A model generated the notes under the pieces. That model searched no databases and was not told the DNA's origin. It saw only the letters and a list, made by a program, of their open reading frames with translations. From Corynebacterium genitalium ATCC 33030 (GTDB taxonomy: Bacteria; Actinomycetota; Actinomycetes; Mycobacteriales; Mycobacteriaceae), in NCBI RefSeq assembly GCF_000143825.1, contig NZ_CM000961.1:1695448-1759447 (forward strand): a stretch of DNA of 64,000 bases. The letters are read 5' to 3'. Positions 1-8,613 of this stretch are shown here, piece by piece. Position numbers and translations under genes: made by a program. The stretch's first letter is position 1; the number at the start of each line of letters is the position of its first letter.

Positions 1-1
1 G

Positions 2-184
2 AAGATCCCTGCCGCCGAAGCTGAGCGCGGTGACCTGCTGTTCTGGGGCGACGGCGGCAACCAGCACGTGGCCATCTACCTCGGTGACGGCATGATGCTC
101 GAGGCACCGCAGAACGGCTCGAACGTGCAGAAGTCCCCGGTTCGCCACAGCGGTATGGCTCCTTACGCGGTCCGTCTGATCTAG
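2..184 (+). CDS. NlpC/P60 family cell-wall hydrolase, C-terminal fragment
   Basis: Only the last 60 codons are inside the window; the 5' part is cut off by the window edge. The visible part has the second half of an NlpC/P60 fold: a GDLLFW strand, then a His in NQHVAIYLGDG (residue 22 of the fragment) that fits the catalytic His, then a conserved EAPQNG polar segment. The catalytic Cys would lie upstream and cannot be checked. Such proteins are usually secreted D,L-endopeptidases that cut peptidoglycan stem peptides. In corynebacteria an NlpC/P60 gene lies next to hemH, which supports the call. Confidence 0.85.
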   Translation, partial: KIPAAEAERGDLLFWGDGGNQHVAIYLGDGMMLEAPQNGSNVQKSPVRHSGMAPYAVRLI

Positions 185-220
185 CCCGGGCCCACCCCCA
201 CGTGATCTAGACTGGGGTCT

Positions 221-1270
221 ATGTCCCTGAGTGATTTTGATGCCCTCCTCGTCCTTTCCTTCGGTGGCCCCGAAGGGGAGGACGAGGTTATTCCTTTTCT
301 CGAGAATGTCACCAAAGGCCGCGGCATTCCCCGCGAGCGCCTCGCTGAGGTCGGTGAGCACTACTTCAACTTCGGTGGTGTGAGCCCGATCAACGAGCAG
401 AACCGCACGATCATCTCCAATATTGAGGCGGAGATTGAGCGGCGAGGCGAAACCCTTCCTGTCTACTTCGGCAACCGCAACTGGCGCCCGTTCGCATTGG
501 AAGCGGCCGATGAGATCAAGGCGGACGGCCACCGTAATGTCGCTGTCTTCGCCACCTCGGCCTGGGGTGGGTACTCGGCGTGCCGCCAGTATGACGAAGA
601 CATCGTGAAGCTGCGCGAGTCCCACGGCGACATTGAGTTCACGAAGTTGTGGCAGTTCTACGGTCACCCGACCTTCGTCTCGCTCATGGCCGACCATGTC
701 CGCCAGGCGTGGGAGGCCGCAGACCAGGCCACCACGCGCGTGCTGTTCACTGCGCACTCTGTTCCCAACGCGGCTGATGACGCTTCCGGTGGCCCGACCG
801 ACGCCAACCTGTACTCGCGCCAGGTCGAGGAGGCGTCCCGGCTGATCGCTGAGGCTGCCGGCCTGCCGTCTTACGAGGTCGTGTGGCAGTCCCGCTCCGG
901 TAACCCGGCTACGCCGTGGCTGGAGCCGGACGTGGTCGACCGCACCGAAGAGCTGCATGATGAGGACAGCTCGATCAAGCACATCATTTGCGTGCCGGTG
1001 GGCTTCATCACTGACCACATGGAGGTCATCTGGGATCTCGACACTGAGCTCAAAGAAGCTTGCGACGAGCGCGGCATCACCTTGACTCGTACGCCGACGG
1101 TCGGACTCGAGCCGGAATTCGCCAACCTCGTCCTCGATCTCGTGGAGAACACCGCCGCCGGGACTGAACCGAAGACGCTGTCCACGATCACGGTTCAGGG
1201 CTGCACGCTCAATGGCGCGCCGTGTAAGGAAGGCTGCTGCACCCCGCAGCGTCCCCAGCCGCAGAGCTAA
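221..1270 (+). CDS. hemH: Ferrochelatase (coproporphyrin-type)
   Basis: Inserts Fe2+ into the porphyrin in haem synthesis; actinobacterial enzymes of this class act on coproporphyrin III in the cytosol. At 349 aa it has the usual length, with LVLSFGGPE at the start, the SAWGGYSACRQY segment, the FTAHSVP motif carrying the conserved catalytic His, and WLEPDV. The tail carries Cys328, 335, 339 and 340, resembling the [2Fe-2S] ligands of actinobacterial ferrochelatases, but the internal Cys seen in mycobacteria appears to be missing (see findings). Start: TAGACT at 208-213 lies 7 nt before the ATG and there is no Shine-Dalgarno sequence, so the mRNA is probably leaderless. Confidence 0.96.
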   Translation: MSLSDFDALLVLSFGGPEGEDEVIPFLENVTKGRGIPRERLAEVGEHYFNFGGVSPINEQNRTIISNIEAEIERRGETLPVYFGNRNWRPFALEAADEIKADGHRNVAVFATSAWGGYSACRQYDEDIVKLRESHGDIEFTKLWQFYGHPTFVSLMADHVRQAWEAADQATTRVLFTAHSVPNAADDASGGPTDANLYSRQVEEASRLIAEAAGLPSYEVVWQSRSGNPATPWLEPDVVDRTEELHDEDSSIKHIICVPVGFITDHMEVIWDLDTELKEACDERGITLTRTPTVGLEPEFANLVLDLVENTAAGTEPKTLSTITVQGCTLNGAPCKEGCCTPQRPQPQS

Positions 1271-1277
1271 GCCTGCG

Positions 1278-2027
1278 TTAGTCGCCGCGCTGGTAGTCGA
1301 GCACAGCGTCGGCGACACCGGCCATGCGTGCCGTGCGGATGTGGCGCCACAGGGCGAACAGGTGCGGGTCAAATGAATGGTCGCCTAGCGTATCGACGAC
1401 CGTCTCCACCACCGCCGCAACCGCATCCGCCCGGGCGAACAGTTTGGCCGCACGCGGCGGGGTTCGCATGGGCAACCCCGGGGTGTCGTAGAAGTCTGCC
1501 AGTGTCCCCACCGTCAAACGCGGGTTGGGCAGATCTGACCGGATACCCCCGGCCGCCTCGATGAGGACCGCAGCTTCGTTCGTGGCGCGGGAGAGAAGCG
1601 CATCCGCCTCGCCGGGGGAGAGCCAGGCCGGTTCAGGCAGGCGCTCGTGCTCCTCGAACCAGCGCCACTGCGTGCCGTTATCGCCATATTCGGGAATCAG
1701 GATGTGGTTCGCCCCTGCGTGGCCGCGGATGACCACCGCACCGGCTTCACCAAGGGCCGCTGCCGCTGGCGAACCGGCGGGCAACTCCGGCGGTTGGCCA
1801 GGTCCGGATAGGATGAGGCGGACTGCTGGCCCTTCTGTATCCAGGTCGGCTTCGGAACGGACCTCCCGCAGCAGGTGGGCCAGCGGTTGGCCGGCATAGT
1901 GGTGGTCCCCGCCGAGGTCCGTCAGCGCCGACACGAGCGCGTCAGTGGACTCGTGCCCATAGAGCCACGCAGCCAACCAGACAGCTGCGTTCTGGAGTGG
2001 AGAATAGACTTCGGTGCGGGCATTCAC
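1278..2027 (-). CDS. Conserved hypothetical protein (249 aa)
   Basis: I do not recognise a named family. The proposed product starts at a GTG (2027) and reads as a soluble, acidic, alanine-rich protein without signal peptide or membrane segment. Features include VWLAAWLYGHESTDAL near the N-terminus, a glycine/alanine-rich middle with HAGANHILIPEYGDNGTQWRWF, and a helical C-terminus. The same frame is open far upstream, but that part is antisense to the DUF3097, NfeD and SPFH genes and has the Arg/His-rich look of a shadow frame, so I stop at 2027. It converges with hemH (gap 7 bp) and diverges from the DUF3097 gene. Confidence 0.7.
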   Translation of the reverse strand: MNARTEVYSPLQNAAVWLAAWLYGHESTDALVSALTDLGGDHHYAGQPLAHLLREVRSEADLDTEGPAVRLILSGPGQPPELPAGSPAAAALGEAGAVVIRGHAGANHILIPEYGDNGTQWRWFEEHERLPEPAWLSPGEADALLSRATNEAAVLIEAAGGIRSDLPNPRLTVGTLADFYDTPGLPMRTPPRAAKLFARADAVAAVVETVVDTLGDHSFDPHLFALWRHIRTARMAGVADAVLDYQRGD

Positions 2028-2090
2028 GCCGGAGAAGTATAGCGCGGGGCCCCGATCAGACAGAATGGATCGGCTACACTCTTGGCCACT

Positions 2091-2939
2091 ATGAGCCCAT
2101 CCCATGATCCTTATGGCGGCGATATTTTCGCTGGCCACGACCGTAAAAAACCGCGAACGTTCCGCACCGTGGAGGCAACTCCGGACGTTATCGCGGAGGT
2201 CTTCGGCGACCCGGACGAGTTCGTCGGGGCCGTCGTTGGACTCGAGCGGACCTACGACGGGGATTTCGTCCGCCTCGAAGACCGCCGGGGCACCCAGCGG
2301 TTGTTCAAAATGCTGCCCGGAGCGTTTCTGGTGGAGGGGGAGAGGGTGACGTTGGGCAGGCCCGTCGTCAAGCAGGAGCCGCGCAAGTCGAATTCTGGCT
2401 CGCGCCGCGTGGACAACGTGCAAGCGAAGGTGGCTATGCCGTCGCGCATTTGGGTCGAGGGCGTGCACGATGCCGCGATTGTGGAAAAGGTGTGGGGGCA
2501 CGACCTGCGGGTTGAAGGTGTCGTGGTCGAGTTCCTGGAGGGACTGGATAATCTCCCGCAGCGGCTCGAGGAATTCCAGCCCGGCCCCGGCCGGCGCATC
2601 GGTGTGTTGGCGGATCACCTCATCGAGGGGTCGAAGGAGTCCCGGCTCGTCGCGAATGTCGGGCCGCACGTGCTGGTCACCGGTCATCCCTACGTGGATA
2701 TCTGGGCTGCGGTGAAACCGGAGAAGCTTGGTATGCGCGCATGGCCGGACGTGCCCAAGGGCGAGGACTGGAAGACGGGCATCTGCCGTCGTCTCGGCTG
2801 GTCCGATCCGCGTGAGGGGTGGAATCGCGTGTACAACGCGGTGGAGACCTTCAGGGACATCGACTACACGCTGATCGGTGCGGTGGAGAGACTCGTCGAC
2901 TTTGTAACTAACCCGGAGCTGAGCAAAGAAGACCTGTAG
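2091..2939 (+). CDS. DUF3097 family protein
   Basis: A 282-aa protein matching the actinobacterial DUF3097 family, function unknown. The N-terminal third looks like a small beta domain (VVGLERTYDGDFVRLEDRRGTQRLF). The central part contains RIWVEGVHDAAIVEKVWGHD, IGVLADHL and VLVTGHPYVDIW, which resembles a Toprim-like core with acidic clusters; that fold assignment is an inference. A TTG at 2082 would add three residues, but TACACT at 2075-2080 lies 10 nt before the ATG at 2091, suggesting a leaderless start there. It is followed by the NfeD/SPFH pair. Confidence 0.85.
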   Translation: MSPSHDPYGGDIFAGHDRKKPRTFRTVEATPDVIAEVFGDPDEFVGAVVGLERTYDGDFVRLEDRRGTQRLFKMLPGAFLVEGERVTLGRPVVKQEPRKSNSGSRRVDNVQAKVAMPSRIWVEGVHDAAIVEKVWGHDLRVEGVVVEFLEGLDNLPQRLEEFQPGPGRRIGVLADHLIEGSKESRLVANVGPHVLVTGHPYVDIWAAVKPEKLGMRAWPDVPKGEDWKTGICRRLGWSDPREGWNRVYNAVETFRDIDYTLIGAVERLVDFVTNPELSKEDL

Positions 2940-2949
2940 TCTTTTGAGC

Positions 2950-3375
2950 GTGGGAACAGTTATTTGGCTTATCGGCACACTTGTTCTCGCCGGTCTTGAA
3001 CTTGCGGCCGGTGAGTTCACTTTCCTCATGCTCGCCGGAGGTGCTGCGGTTACCGCGGGGGCGTCGCTGTTTGGATTGCCGGTGTGGGCTGAGATTGTCA
3101 TTTTCGGGCTGTCATCGGCAGCGTTGATTCTGTTCCTCAGGCCCTGGCTGCACCGTCGGTATTCGAAGCCGCGCGCGCTCGACACGTCTCCGAAAGCGCT
3201 GGTCGGATCGAAAGCGCACGTGCTGGAAGACATCACTCCGTCGAGCGGCCAAGTGCGTCTCGACGGTTCCATCTGGTCTGCCCGGGCCATTGACCCCGCC
3301 CATGTCATCGCGGCGGGTGAACACGTCATTGTTGCTGATATCGACGGGCCAACGGCCGTCGTCTGGAAGGAATAG
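2950..3375 (+). CDS. NfeD-like membrane protein
   Basis: A 141-aa protein with three predicted membrane helices in the first 65 residues, followed by a short soluble OB-fold-like domain (LVGSKAHVLEDITPSSGQVRLDGSIWSARA), the standard short NfeD layout. NfeD proteins work beside SPFH/stomatin proteins, and the SPFH gene starts 3 bp downstream, so the two form an operon. Start: TAGTCT at 2937-2942, which includes the stop codon of the previous gene, lies 7 nt before GTG 2950. A TTG at 2944 would add two residues but has less support. Confidence 0.88.
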   Translation: MGTVIWLIGTLVLAGLELAAGEFTFLMLAGGAAVTAGASLFGLPVWAEIVIFGLSSAALILFLRPWLHRRYSKPRALDTSPKALVGSKAHVLEDITPSSGQVRLDGSIWSARAIDPAHVIAAGEHVIVADIDGPTAVVWKE

Positions 3376-3377
3376 CC

Positions 3378-4688
3378 ATGCCGTTGACGATCTTTCTCAT
3401 CGTCCTTTTCCTTTTCATCATCTTCGTCATCTTCCGCTCTATCGCGTTGATCCCGCAGGGCGAAGCTGCCGTCATCGAAAGGTTGGGAACCTACACCCGC
3501 ACCGTGTCGGGCGGAATCACGCTCTTGGTCCCGTTTGTGGACCGGGTGCGTGAGCGCGTCGATACGCGTGAGCGCGTTGTGTCCTTCCCTCCGCAGGCCG
3601 TGATCACCCAGGACAACCTGACCGTGGCGATTGACACGGTGGTGACGTTCCAGATCAACGACCCCGCCCGCGCGATCTACGGCGTGGACAACTACATCGT
3701 CGGTGTGGAGCAGATTTCCACCGCAACACTGCGTGACGTTGTCGGCGGTATGACGCTGGAAGAGACCCTGACCTCGCGTGAGACGATTAACCGCCGCCTG
3801 CGCGGTGAGCTCGACGCAGCGACTGCGAAGTGGGGCCTGCGCATTAGCCGAGTGGAGCTCAAGGCGATTGATCCGCCGCCGTCCATCCAGCAGTCCATGG
3901 AGATGCAGATGAAGGCGGACCGTGAAAAGCGCGCGATGATCCTCACCTCCGAGGGTCGCCGCGAGTCCGACATTAAGACTGCAGAAGGTGAGAAGCAGGC
4001 ACGCATCCTCGCCGCGGAGGGTGAGAAGCACGCCGCGATTCTCGCAGCCGAGGCCGAGCGCCAGGCCACCATCCTGCGTGCTGAGGGTGAGCGCGCCGCG
4101 AAGTACCTCAATGCGCAGGGTGAAGCCCGCGCAATTCAGAAGGTCAACGCCGCGATCAAGACCTCTGGCGTTACTCCCGAGCTGCTCGCGTTCCAGTACC
4201 TGGACAAGCTGCCGCAGATTGCCGAGGGCAAGGGCTCGTCGATGTGGATGATTCCGTCGCAGTTCGGCGACGCGCTGGAGCAGTTTGCGAAGGCCTATGC
4301 GAAGAAGGACGACGACGGAGTCTTCCGCTACGAGGCGGCGCTTGTCGACGAAGAGACCAAGGACCTCGCCGGCCGCGAAGACACCGACCAATGGTTCGAG
4401 ACCGCCCAGGACCCGGAGATCGCCCGTGCCGTGGCAGAAGCCCGCGCTGTGGCCAATAAGCCGGTGGACTCTCCGCTCGACGAGCAGGAAGAGCGCGAAA
4501 AGCCGGCGATCAGCTCGCGAGTGAAGCGTAACGGCGACGCGGTTGGCCCGTCTGGTGACGGTGCTTCCCGCCCGGTGGCGATGCCAGGGGAGCCCCATCA
4601 GCAAGAGTTCCCGCAGGTAGCCTACGAGCAGCCGCCGACCGGTCAGCCCGGTCAGCCTGGTCAACCCGGTTTTCCGGGCCACCAGTAG
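3378..4688 (+). CDS. SPFH/band 7 (stomatin-like) protein
   Basis: A 436-aa membrane-anchored scaffold protein. One N-terminal hydrophobic helix (residues 3-20) precedes the SPFH domain (IPQGEAAVIERLGTYTR through LKAIDPPPSIQQSM). A long charged coiled coil follows, with repeating AEGEKQ/AEGERA units at about residues 195-250. The C-terminal 100 residues are low-complexity and end in a collagen-like GQPGQPGQPGFPG stretch, longer than in many homologues. SPFH proteins oligomerise and organise membrane domains; the partner NfeD gene is directly upstream. Confidence 0.93.
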   Translation: MPLTIFLIVLFLFIIFVIFRSIALIPQGEAAVIERLGTYTRTVSGGITLLVPFVDRVRERVDTRERVVSFPPQAVITQDNLTVAIDTVVTFQINDPARAIYGVDNYIVGVEQISTATLRDVVGGMTLEETLTSRETINRRLRGELDAATAKWGLRISRVELKAIDPPPSIQQSMEMQMKADREKRAMILTSEGRRESDIKTAEGEKQARILAAEGEKHAAILAAEAERQATILRAEGERAAKYLNAQGEARAIQKVNAAIKTSGVTPELLAFQYLDKLPQIAEGKGSSMWMIPSQFGDALEQFAKAYAKKDDDGVFRYEAALVDEETKDLAGREDTDQWFETAQDPEIARAVAEARAVANKPVDSPLDEQEEREKPAISSRVKRNGDAVGPSGDGASRPVAMPGEPHQQEFPQVAYEQPPTGQPGQPGQPGFPGHQ

Positions 4689-4698
4689 TTAGCTGCAA

Positions 4699-5262
4699 CT
4701 AGCTGGCGGCCCGGTTGATCAGGTTCACGGCGAGCTGCCACCCAGCCTGCTCGGCCTGCCAGCCGGCGGCCTGAAGCCGCTGGCTCATCGCCTGTTTAGA
4801 GATGCCGAGCTCCTCGGCTGCCTCGTTCTGATTCAGTCCTGAGCGCACTAGGGAGGTTGCTTCGCGGCCCTCAAGGGTGCGCTTCGCAAGGACGTGGCTC
4901 AAGAGCGCAAAAGCGGCTGCGATGTCGTCAGCACCGGTTGCGTCGGCGGATCCGGCTTCCACTACTACGCTGACAGTTCCCGGACGGTTGCCCACCGCGT
5001 CCGTTGCGGCGTAGACAGCGGGGCTTACTGCGGATGATTCCGCGGTGATCCCCAGTCCGATCGCCCAGTCGCCGTCGGATAGAAGTGCCATAATCAGCAT
5101 GCAAGCGGCTTCGGCGCCATCCACGTGTGCGCGGATGTCCTCCACACCGACGACATCGAAGCTGCCGACACCATCGAGGGTGGACAGTGCCTCGGCGGAG
5201 CGCTTGACCAATTGGGCGCGGCGGGTGTCGCGGCCGCGGTAGCGGGCGTGGACAGCAATCAT
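4699..5262 (-). CDS. Helix-turn-helix protein, SatD/MarR-like (187 aa)
   Basis: The last 60 residues contain a convincing helix-turn-helix (GLNQNEAAEELGISKQAMSQ). The first 120 residues form an alpha/beta domain rich in Val/Ala/Asp (VVGVEDIRAHVDGAEAACMLIMALLSDGDW) that could sense a ligand. This resembles proteins annotated as SatD-like or MarR-like regulators in corynebacteria; the target is unknown. TAGAAT at 5070-5075 (as ATTCTA at 5270-5275 on the plus strand) lies 7 nt before the ATG, so translation is probably leaderless. It ends 10 bp from the convergent SPFH gene. Confidence 0.7.
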   Translation of the reverse strand: MIAVHARYRGRDTRRAQLVKRSAEALSTLDGVGSFDVVGVEDIRAHVDGAEAACMLIMALLSDGDWAIGLGITAESSAVSPAVYAATDAVGNRPGTVSVVVEAGSADATGADDIAAAFALLSHVLAKRTLEGREATSLVRSGLNQNEAAEELGISKQAMSQRLQAAGWQAEQAGWQLAVNLINRAAS

Positions 5263-5285
5263 GCGGTCTATTCTACCCGCTAAAG

Positions 5286-5939
5286 CTAGTGGTCTAGGGT
5301 AGGGGATTGACGGGTGGGGAGTCGGGCGTCGATAAGCAAACCGGCGAGGCCGGCAACCGCAAGCACCGCCATGATCGCGATGAAAACAGGGTTCGCCTCA
5401 CCGGTAAGTGTGTCGCCGAAGATGGTGACCAGGATCGTGCCCGGTGCGGAGCCGATGAGCGTGGCCACTGTGAACGGAACCACGCGCACACGGGTGAGTG
5501 CGGCGGTGTAGTTGAGGATGGAGAACGGGATTCCTGCGATCATCCGGAGGCTGAGGATAGCTAGCCATCCTCGTTCCTCTAACCGTTGATTGATGGCCAG
5601 AACCGACGGGTGCGTCAGCCGGGGTTCAATCCAGTCGCGGAGCAGAAAGCGCACAATGAGCAGCGAGATCGTGCCGGCCACTGTGGTCGCTGTGAGCGCG
5701 AGAAGGATGCCTTGCACGGTTCCGAAGAGGATGCCAGCTGAAATCGTCATCACGGTGCGGGGGATTGGAAATTGCGTGATCAGGATGTACAAAAGCCAGA
5801 AAACGACGGGGAACCAGGGGCCGGTTTGATCGGCCCAGGCGCGAAGAGTGGCCAGGTCCGGGACGTCAAGAAGCATCCACAGCGCAACGAAGGCGACAAC
5901 CGCCACGAGGAGGGCTGCGATGCGGCGAGGGTCGCGCAT
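5286..5939 (-). CDS. TVP38/TMEM64 (DedA-superfamily) membrane protein
   Basis: A 217-aa inner-membrane protein with five or six hydrophobic segments. It carries the VTT/SNARE-associated signature: FPIPRTVMTISAGILFGTVQG in the middle, then RMIAGIPFSILNYTAALTRV and SAPGTILVTIFGD. Members of this superfamily act as lipid or lipid-phosphate transporters or support membrane homeostasis; the substrate here is unknown. It lies just downstream of tRNA-Leu on the same strand but is separated from it by a hairpin terminator. Confidence 0.9.
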   Translation of the reverse strand: MRDPRRIAALLVAVVAFVALWMLLDVPDLATLRAWADQTGPWFPVVFWLLYILITQFPIPRTVMTISAGILFGTVQGILLALTATTVAGTISLLIVRFLLRDWIEPRLTHPSVLAINQRLEERGWLAILSLRMIAGIPFSILNYTAALTRVRVVPFTVATLIGSAPGTILVTIFGDTLTGEANPVFIAIMAVLAVAGLAGLLIDARLPTRQSPTLDH

Positions 5940-5962
5940 GTAAAGCCTCCTGAAACGTGAAA

Positions 5963-5985
5963 ACCGGCTCCTCGGGGGAGCCGGT
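5963..5985 (-). terminator. Rho-independent terminator after tRNA-Leu
   Basis: Perfect 9-bp stem (ACCGGCTCC pairing with GGAGCCGGT) with a 5-nt loop. Read on the minus strand it starts a few bases after the tRNA CCA end and is followed by TTTT, so it should end the tRNA transcript before the TVP38 gene. Confidence 0.8.
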
Positions 5986-5988
5986 CAA

Positions 5989-6077
5989 TGGTGCCCGAGG
6001 GGGGACTTGAACCCCCACGTCCGTTAATAGGACACTAGCACCTCAAGCTAGCGCGTCTGCCATTCCGCCACCCGGGC
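5989..6077 (-). tRNA. tRNA-Leu (anticodon GAG)
   Basis: Full class II cloverleaf on the minus strand. The acceptor stem GCCCGGG pairs with CTCGGGC (one G-U), followed by discriminator A and an encoded CCA. The anticodon stem CTAGC/GCTAG encloses the loop TTGAGGT, giving anticodon GAG for CUC/CUU codons. The variable arm is long, as expected for leucine, and the T arm contains GTTCAAGTC. Confidence 0.96.
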
Positions 6078-6251
6078 TTTGGGTGTTATCGGCCACCAGG
6101 ATAACCGGGTGGCCGGGCACTCGTAAGACTATAAGGCGTGCGTCGCACGGGGAGCAAATCGCATGGTAGATGTGCGTTTGCATAGAGCGGTGCCGAGATA
6201 GTCTCGGCCGAGATCGTGGGCAGGATAGGAAGTTTCCGGTACAAAGGAGCT

Positions 6252-6782
6252 ATGACTGCTTCTTATGACCAAGACCGTTTCCCCGGCCCCGATCCGTACG
6301 CACCGCTGGCTGACGTGCCGGCCTTCGAGCTCACGTCGACCGACATAGTCGATGGTGAGCGCCTGGACGACAAGCTGGCCGGCGATGACGCGACCAGCCC
6401 GCAGCTGGCGTGGTCCGGTTTCCCGGAAGGCACGAAGACGTTCGCGGTGACCTGCTTTGACCCGGATGCCCCAACCGCATCGGGCTTCTGGCACTGGTCG
6501 GCATTCAACATCCCGGCTGATGTCACAGAACTGCCGTCGGGCGCTGGCTCCAAGGAGGACCTCGGTGTCGGTGCGACGACCCTGACCGGCTCGTCCGGCA
6601 TCAAGGGCTACTACGGCGCCAACCCGCCGGAGGGCCACGGCCCGCACCGCTACCTCTACGCTGTCCACGCTGTGGACACTGAGCTGCCTGTCGACGAGAT
6701 CGCCAACCCAACGCAACTCGGCTTCAACCTGAACTTCCATGCGCTTGGCCGCGCCATCGTGTGGGGCTGGTACGAGAACTAA
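6252..6782 (+). CDS. YbhB/YbcL family (PEBP, Raf-kinase-inhibitor-like) protein
   Basis: A 176-aa cytosolic phosphatidylethanolamine-binding-fold protein. It has the family core SPQLAWSGFPEGTKTFAVTCFDPDAPT (with the DPDAP motif), FWHWSAFNIPADVTELP, and the GHGPHRYLYAVHAVD motif with the ligand-pocket His. A good Shine-Dalgarno sequence (AAAGGAG at 6243-6249) sits just before ATG 6252; upstream in-frame codons lack support. The mycobacterial homologue also lies near pyrD and the uppP region, so the locus is syntenic. Confidence 0.93.
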   Translation: MTASYDQDRFPGPDPYAPLADVPAFELTSTDIVDGERLDDKLAGDDATSPQLAWSGFPEGTKTFAVTCFDPDAPTASGFWHWSAFNIPADVTELPSGAGSKEDLGVGATTLTGSSGIKGYYGANPPEGHGPHRYLYAVHAVDTELPVDEIANPTQLGFNLNFHALGRAIVWGWYEN

Positions 6783-6785
6783 GCA

Positions 6786-7120
6786 TTGCGCGCGAAGGTT
6801 CTTCCAGCGCTGTGTCTGCTTCCGGCGCTTCTTGCCGGGTGCAGCATGAGCGAGGTGCTGGTGCCATCTCTGTCTGCGCCTTCTGAGTCGTCTACGGCTC
6901 TTTCGCCGGCTGAAACTCCGACTATTCAGGAGGCCAAGGAGAAGTCGGTGGCCATCCATCGTGAGCTGCAAGCACTAATTGCACAAGGACACTGAGCGCC
7001 GGATCGGCCATCATTTCGTCTCTTGACCGTCCGGACGATTTGTCGATGCTCACCATTGATGTGTGGAGTCCCTGTGCAACGCTTCCAGAGGGCGTGAACC
7101 CATACTCGTTCAAGATCTAG
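6786..7120 (+). pseudogene. Small lipoprotein gene, frameshifted
   Basis: Begins with a TTG at 6786 and encodes a clear lipoprotein signal: basic N-terminus, hydrophobic core, then the lipobox LLAGC at about residues 15-19. The frame ends at TGA 6993-6995 after 69 codons. A different frame starting at 6989-6991 stays open and plausible to TAG 7118-7120, encoding SAIISSLDRPDDLSMLTIDV and ending in NPYSFKI. One missing base near 6985-6992 would restore a protein of about 110 aa. Either the gene is broken, or this is a base-calling error, or the short form is real. Function unknown. Confidence 0.6.
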
Positions 7121-7174
7121 CCAACACACCGCACGCGGCTGGGCAGCATACCCCCGTGAGGTAAGGTCGCCGGC

Positions 7175-7528
7175 ATGGTCCCCGTTCAGCTCCGTGTCGG
7201 CGGTGCCTTCATGGCTCTGGCCGTCGTCCTGATCATCCTCGCCATTATGGCGTTCATCTCCGGAGACAGCGTTTTCACGTTCACGCCGTCTGACCTGATG
7301 CTGTGTGTTGCTGCTTTGCTCTTCGGCAGTTTCGGCGCATTCACACGCGAAGAACGGGGCTCCCTCACACGCGTTATCGCACTGGCTCTGACTTCAGTGC
7401 TCATCCTTGCGTCGGTGGTCACGCCGAAGACGACCACCGTTTTCACCACCGAGACCTACTGGCTTCTCCTGTGGGCCGGCATGGCGATAATCTGTGCGCT
7501 CACTCTGCGCCGTTCAGCCGCCGCTTAG
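7175..7528 (+). CDS. Small membrane protein, four predicted helices
   Basis: A 117-aa integral membrane protein. Hydrophobic segments lie at about residues 9-28, 41-55, 66-83 and 95-111, with a short polar loop [10 protein letters not shown] between helices 2 and 3. I cannot place it in a named family. TAAGGT at 7162-7167 lies 7 nt before the ATG, suggesting leaderless expression. Its stop codon overlaps that of the convergent pyrD gene (TTAG at 7525-7528). Confidence 0.72.
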   Translation: MVPVQLRVGGAFMALAVVLIILAIMAFISGDSVFTFTPSDLMLCVAALLFGSFGAFTREERGSLTRVIALALTSVLILASVVTPKTTTVFTTETYWLLLWAGMAIICALTLRRSAAA

Positions 7529-8601
7529 GCCTTCCACTCGAGACCGCTGCCGACGGCTTCGCTGATGTTGCTTAGCCCGTGCGCTCTCACCTGCGCGGCA
7601 AGTCCTTTGTGAATGCCGCGGATCCATCCCAGCCCGCCATAAATGAACGGGGTGTAGCCCTGCAGCAGGTGAGCACCAGCCGCGATGCGCTCCCACGCCT
7701 GTTCAGGGGTAGAGATGCCGCCCACGCTCACGAGCACGAGCTTCCCGCCGACACGCGCGTGCAGCCGCTTGAGCACTTCGAGCGAGCGCTTTGCGACGGG
7801 CGCGCCAGACACCCCGCCAGCCCCCAACGCCGCGACCTCGTCCGCGTCGGTTTTCAACCCCTCGCGGCTGATCGTGGTGTTGGTGGCCACAATGCCTGCC
7901 AGACCCAGATCAAGGGCGAGGTCGGCGACGGCATCGACATCCTGGTCGGAAAGATCCGGGGCGATCTTCACCAGGACCGGGGTGTCGGTCGATTCCTGCA
8001 CTGCGGTGAGGATGGGGCGCAGCTCCTCGATGGCTTGCAGGTCACGCAGGCCGGGTGTGTTGGGGGAGGAGACGTTGACCACCAGGTAGTCGGCAAGCGG
8101 ACCGAGCAAGGAGGCACCAGTGCGGTAGTCGGCGACAGCATTCTTGGAGGTCTTGTTTTTGCCGATATTGATTCCAACAACGTCGTTGGAGTGCTTGCGC
8201 TCCAACCTGCGGGCCACATCGAGCGCGCCCTCATTATTGAAGCCCATGCGGTTCAAGATCGCTTTATCGGCTGGCAAACGGAACAGGCGCGGGGCCGGGT
8301 TGCCTGGCTGCGGGCGCGGGGTAACGGTGCCGAGCTCGGCGTATCCAAAGCCGATTGCCCCCCACGAGTCGATGGCCGTGGCGTTCTTATCAAAGCCCGC
8401 GGCGAGGCCGAGTGGGGCGGGGAAGGAGACGTCGAAAAGCGTCTGCTTGAGCACGGGGTCATGAACGCGGACGAGTTTTTCCATGCCGCGGTTGGCTGGG
8501 GTGACCGCATTCAACAGCGTGAGCGAGCCACCGATGATGCCGTGGATACGCTCCGGGGGGAGTAGGAACATGACCTTGAGAAGACGGTCGTAGGCGCTCA
8601 C
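7525..8601 (-). CDS. pyrD: Dihydroorotate dehydrogenase (quinone), class 2
   Basis: Oxidises dihydroorotate to orotate in pyrimidine synthesis, passing electrons from FMN to membrane quinone. At 358 aa it has the class 2 N-terminal extension that contacts the membrane ([21 protein letters not shown]). FMN/substrate motifs are visible: [38 protein letters not shown] (class 2 enzymes use a Ser as catalytic base), [14 protein letters not shown], and SVGGI at the phosphate site. The LppL-like lipoprotein gene lies upstream on the same strand, a mycobacterial arrangement. Confidence 0.97.
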   Translation of the reverse strand: MSAYDRLLKVMFLLPPERIHGIIGGSLTLLNAVTPANRGMEKLVRVHDPVLKQTLFDVSFPAPLGLAAGFDKNATAIDSWGAIGFGYAELGTVTPRPQPGNPAPRLFRLPADKAILNRMGFNNEGALDVARRLERKHSNDVVGINIGKNKTSKNAVADYRTGASLLGPLADYLVVNVSSPNTPGLRDLQAIEELRPILTAVQESTDTPVLVKIAPDLSDQDVDAVADLALDLGLAGIVATNTTISREGLKTDADEVAALGAGGVSGAPVAKRSLEVLKRLHARVGGKLVLVSVGGISTPEQAWERIAAGAHLLQGYTPFIYGGLGWIRGIHKGLAAQVRAHGLSNISEAVGSGLEWKA

Positions 8602-8613
8602 AGCGGTCTCCTT

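Noticed and set aside
2028..4682. Very long minus-strand open frame upstream of the 249-aa hypothetical gene
   Set aside because: It is antisense to three well-supported genes (DUF3097, NfeD, SPFH) and reads as Arg/His/Leu-rich shadow protein. Only the part below 2027 looks like a real protein.
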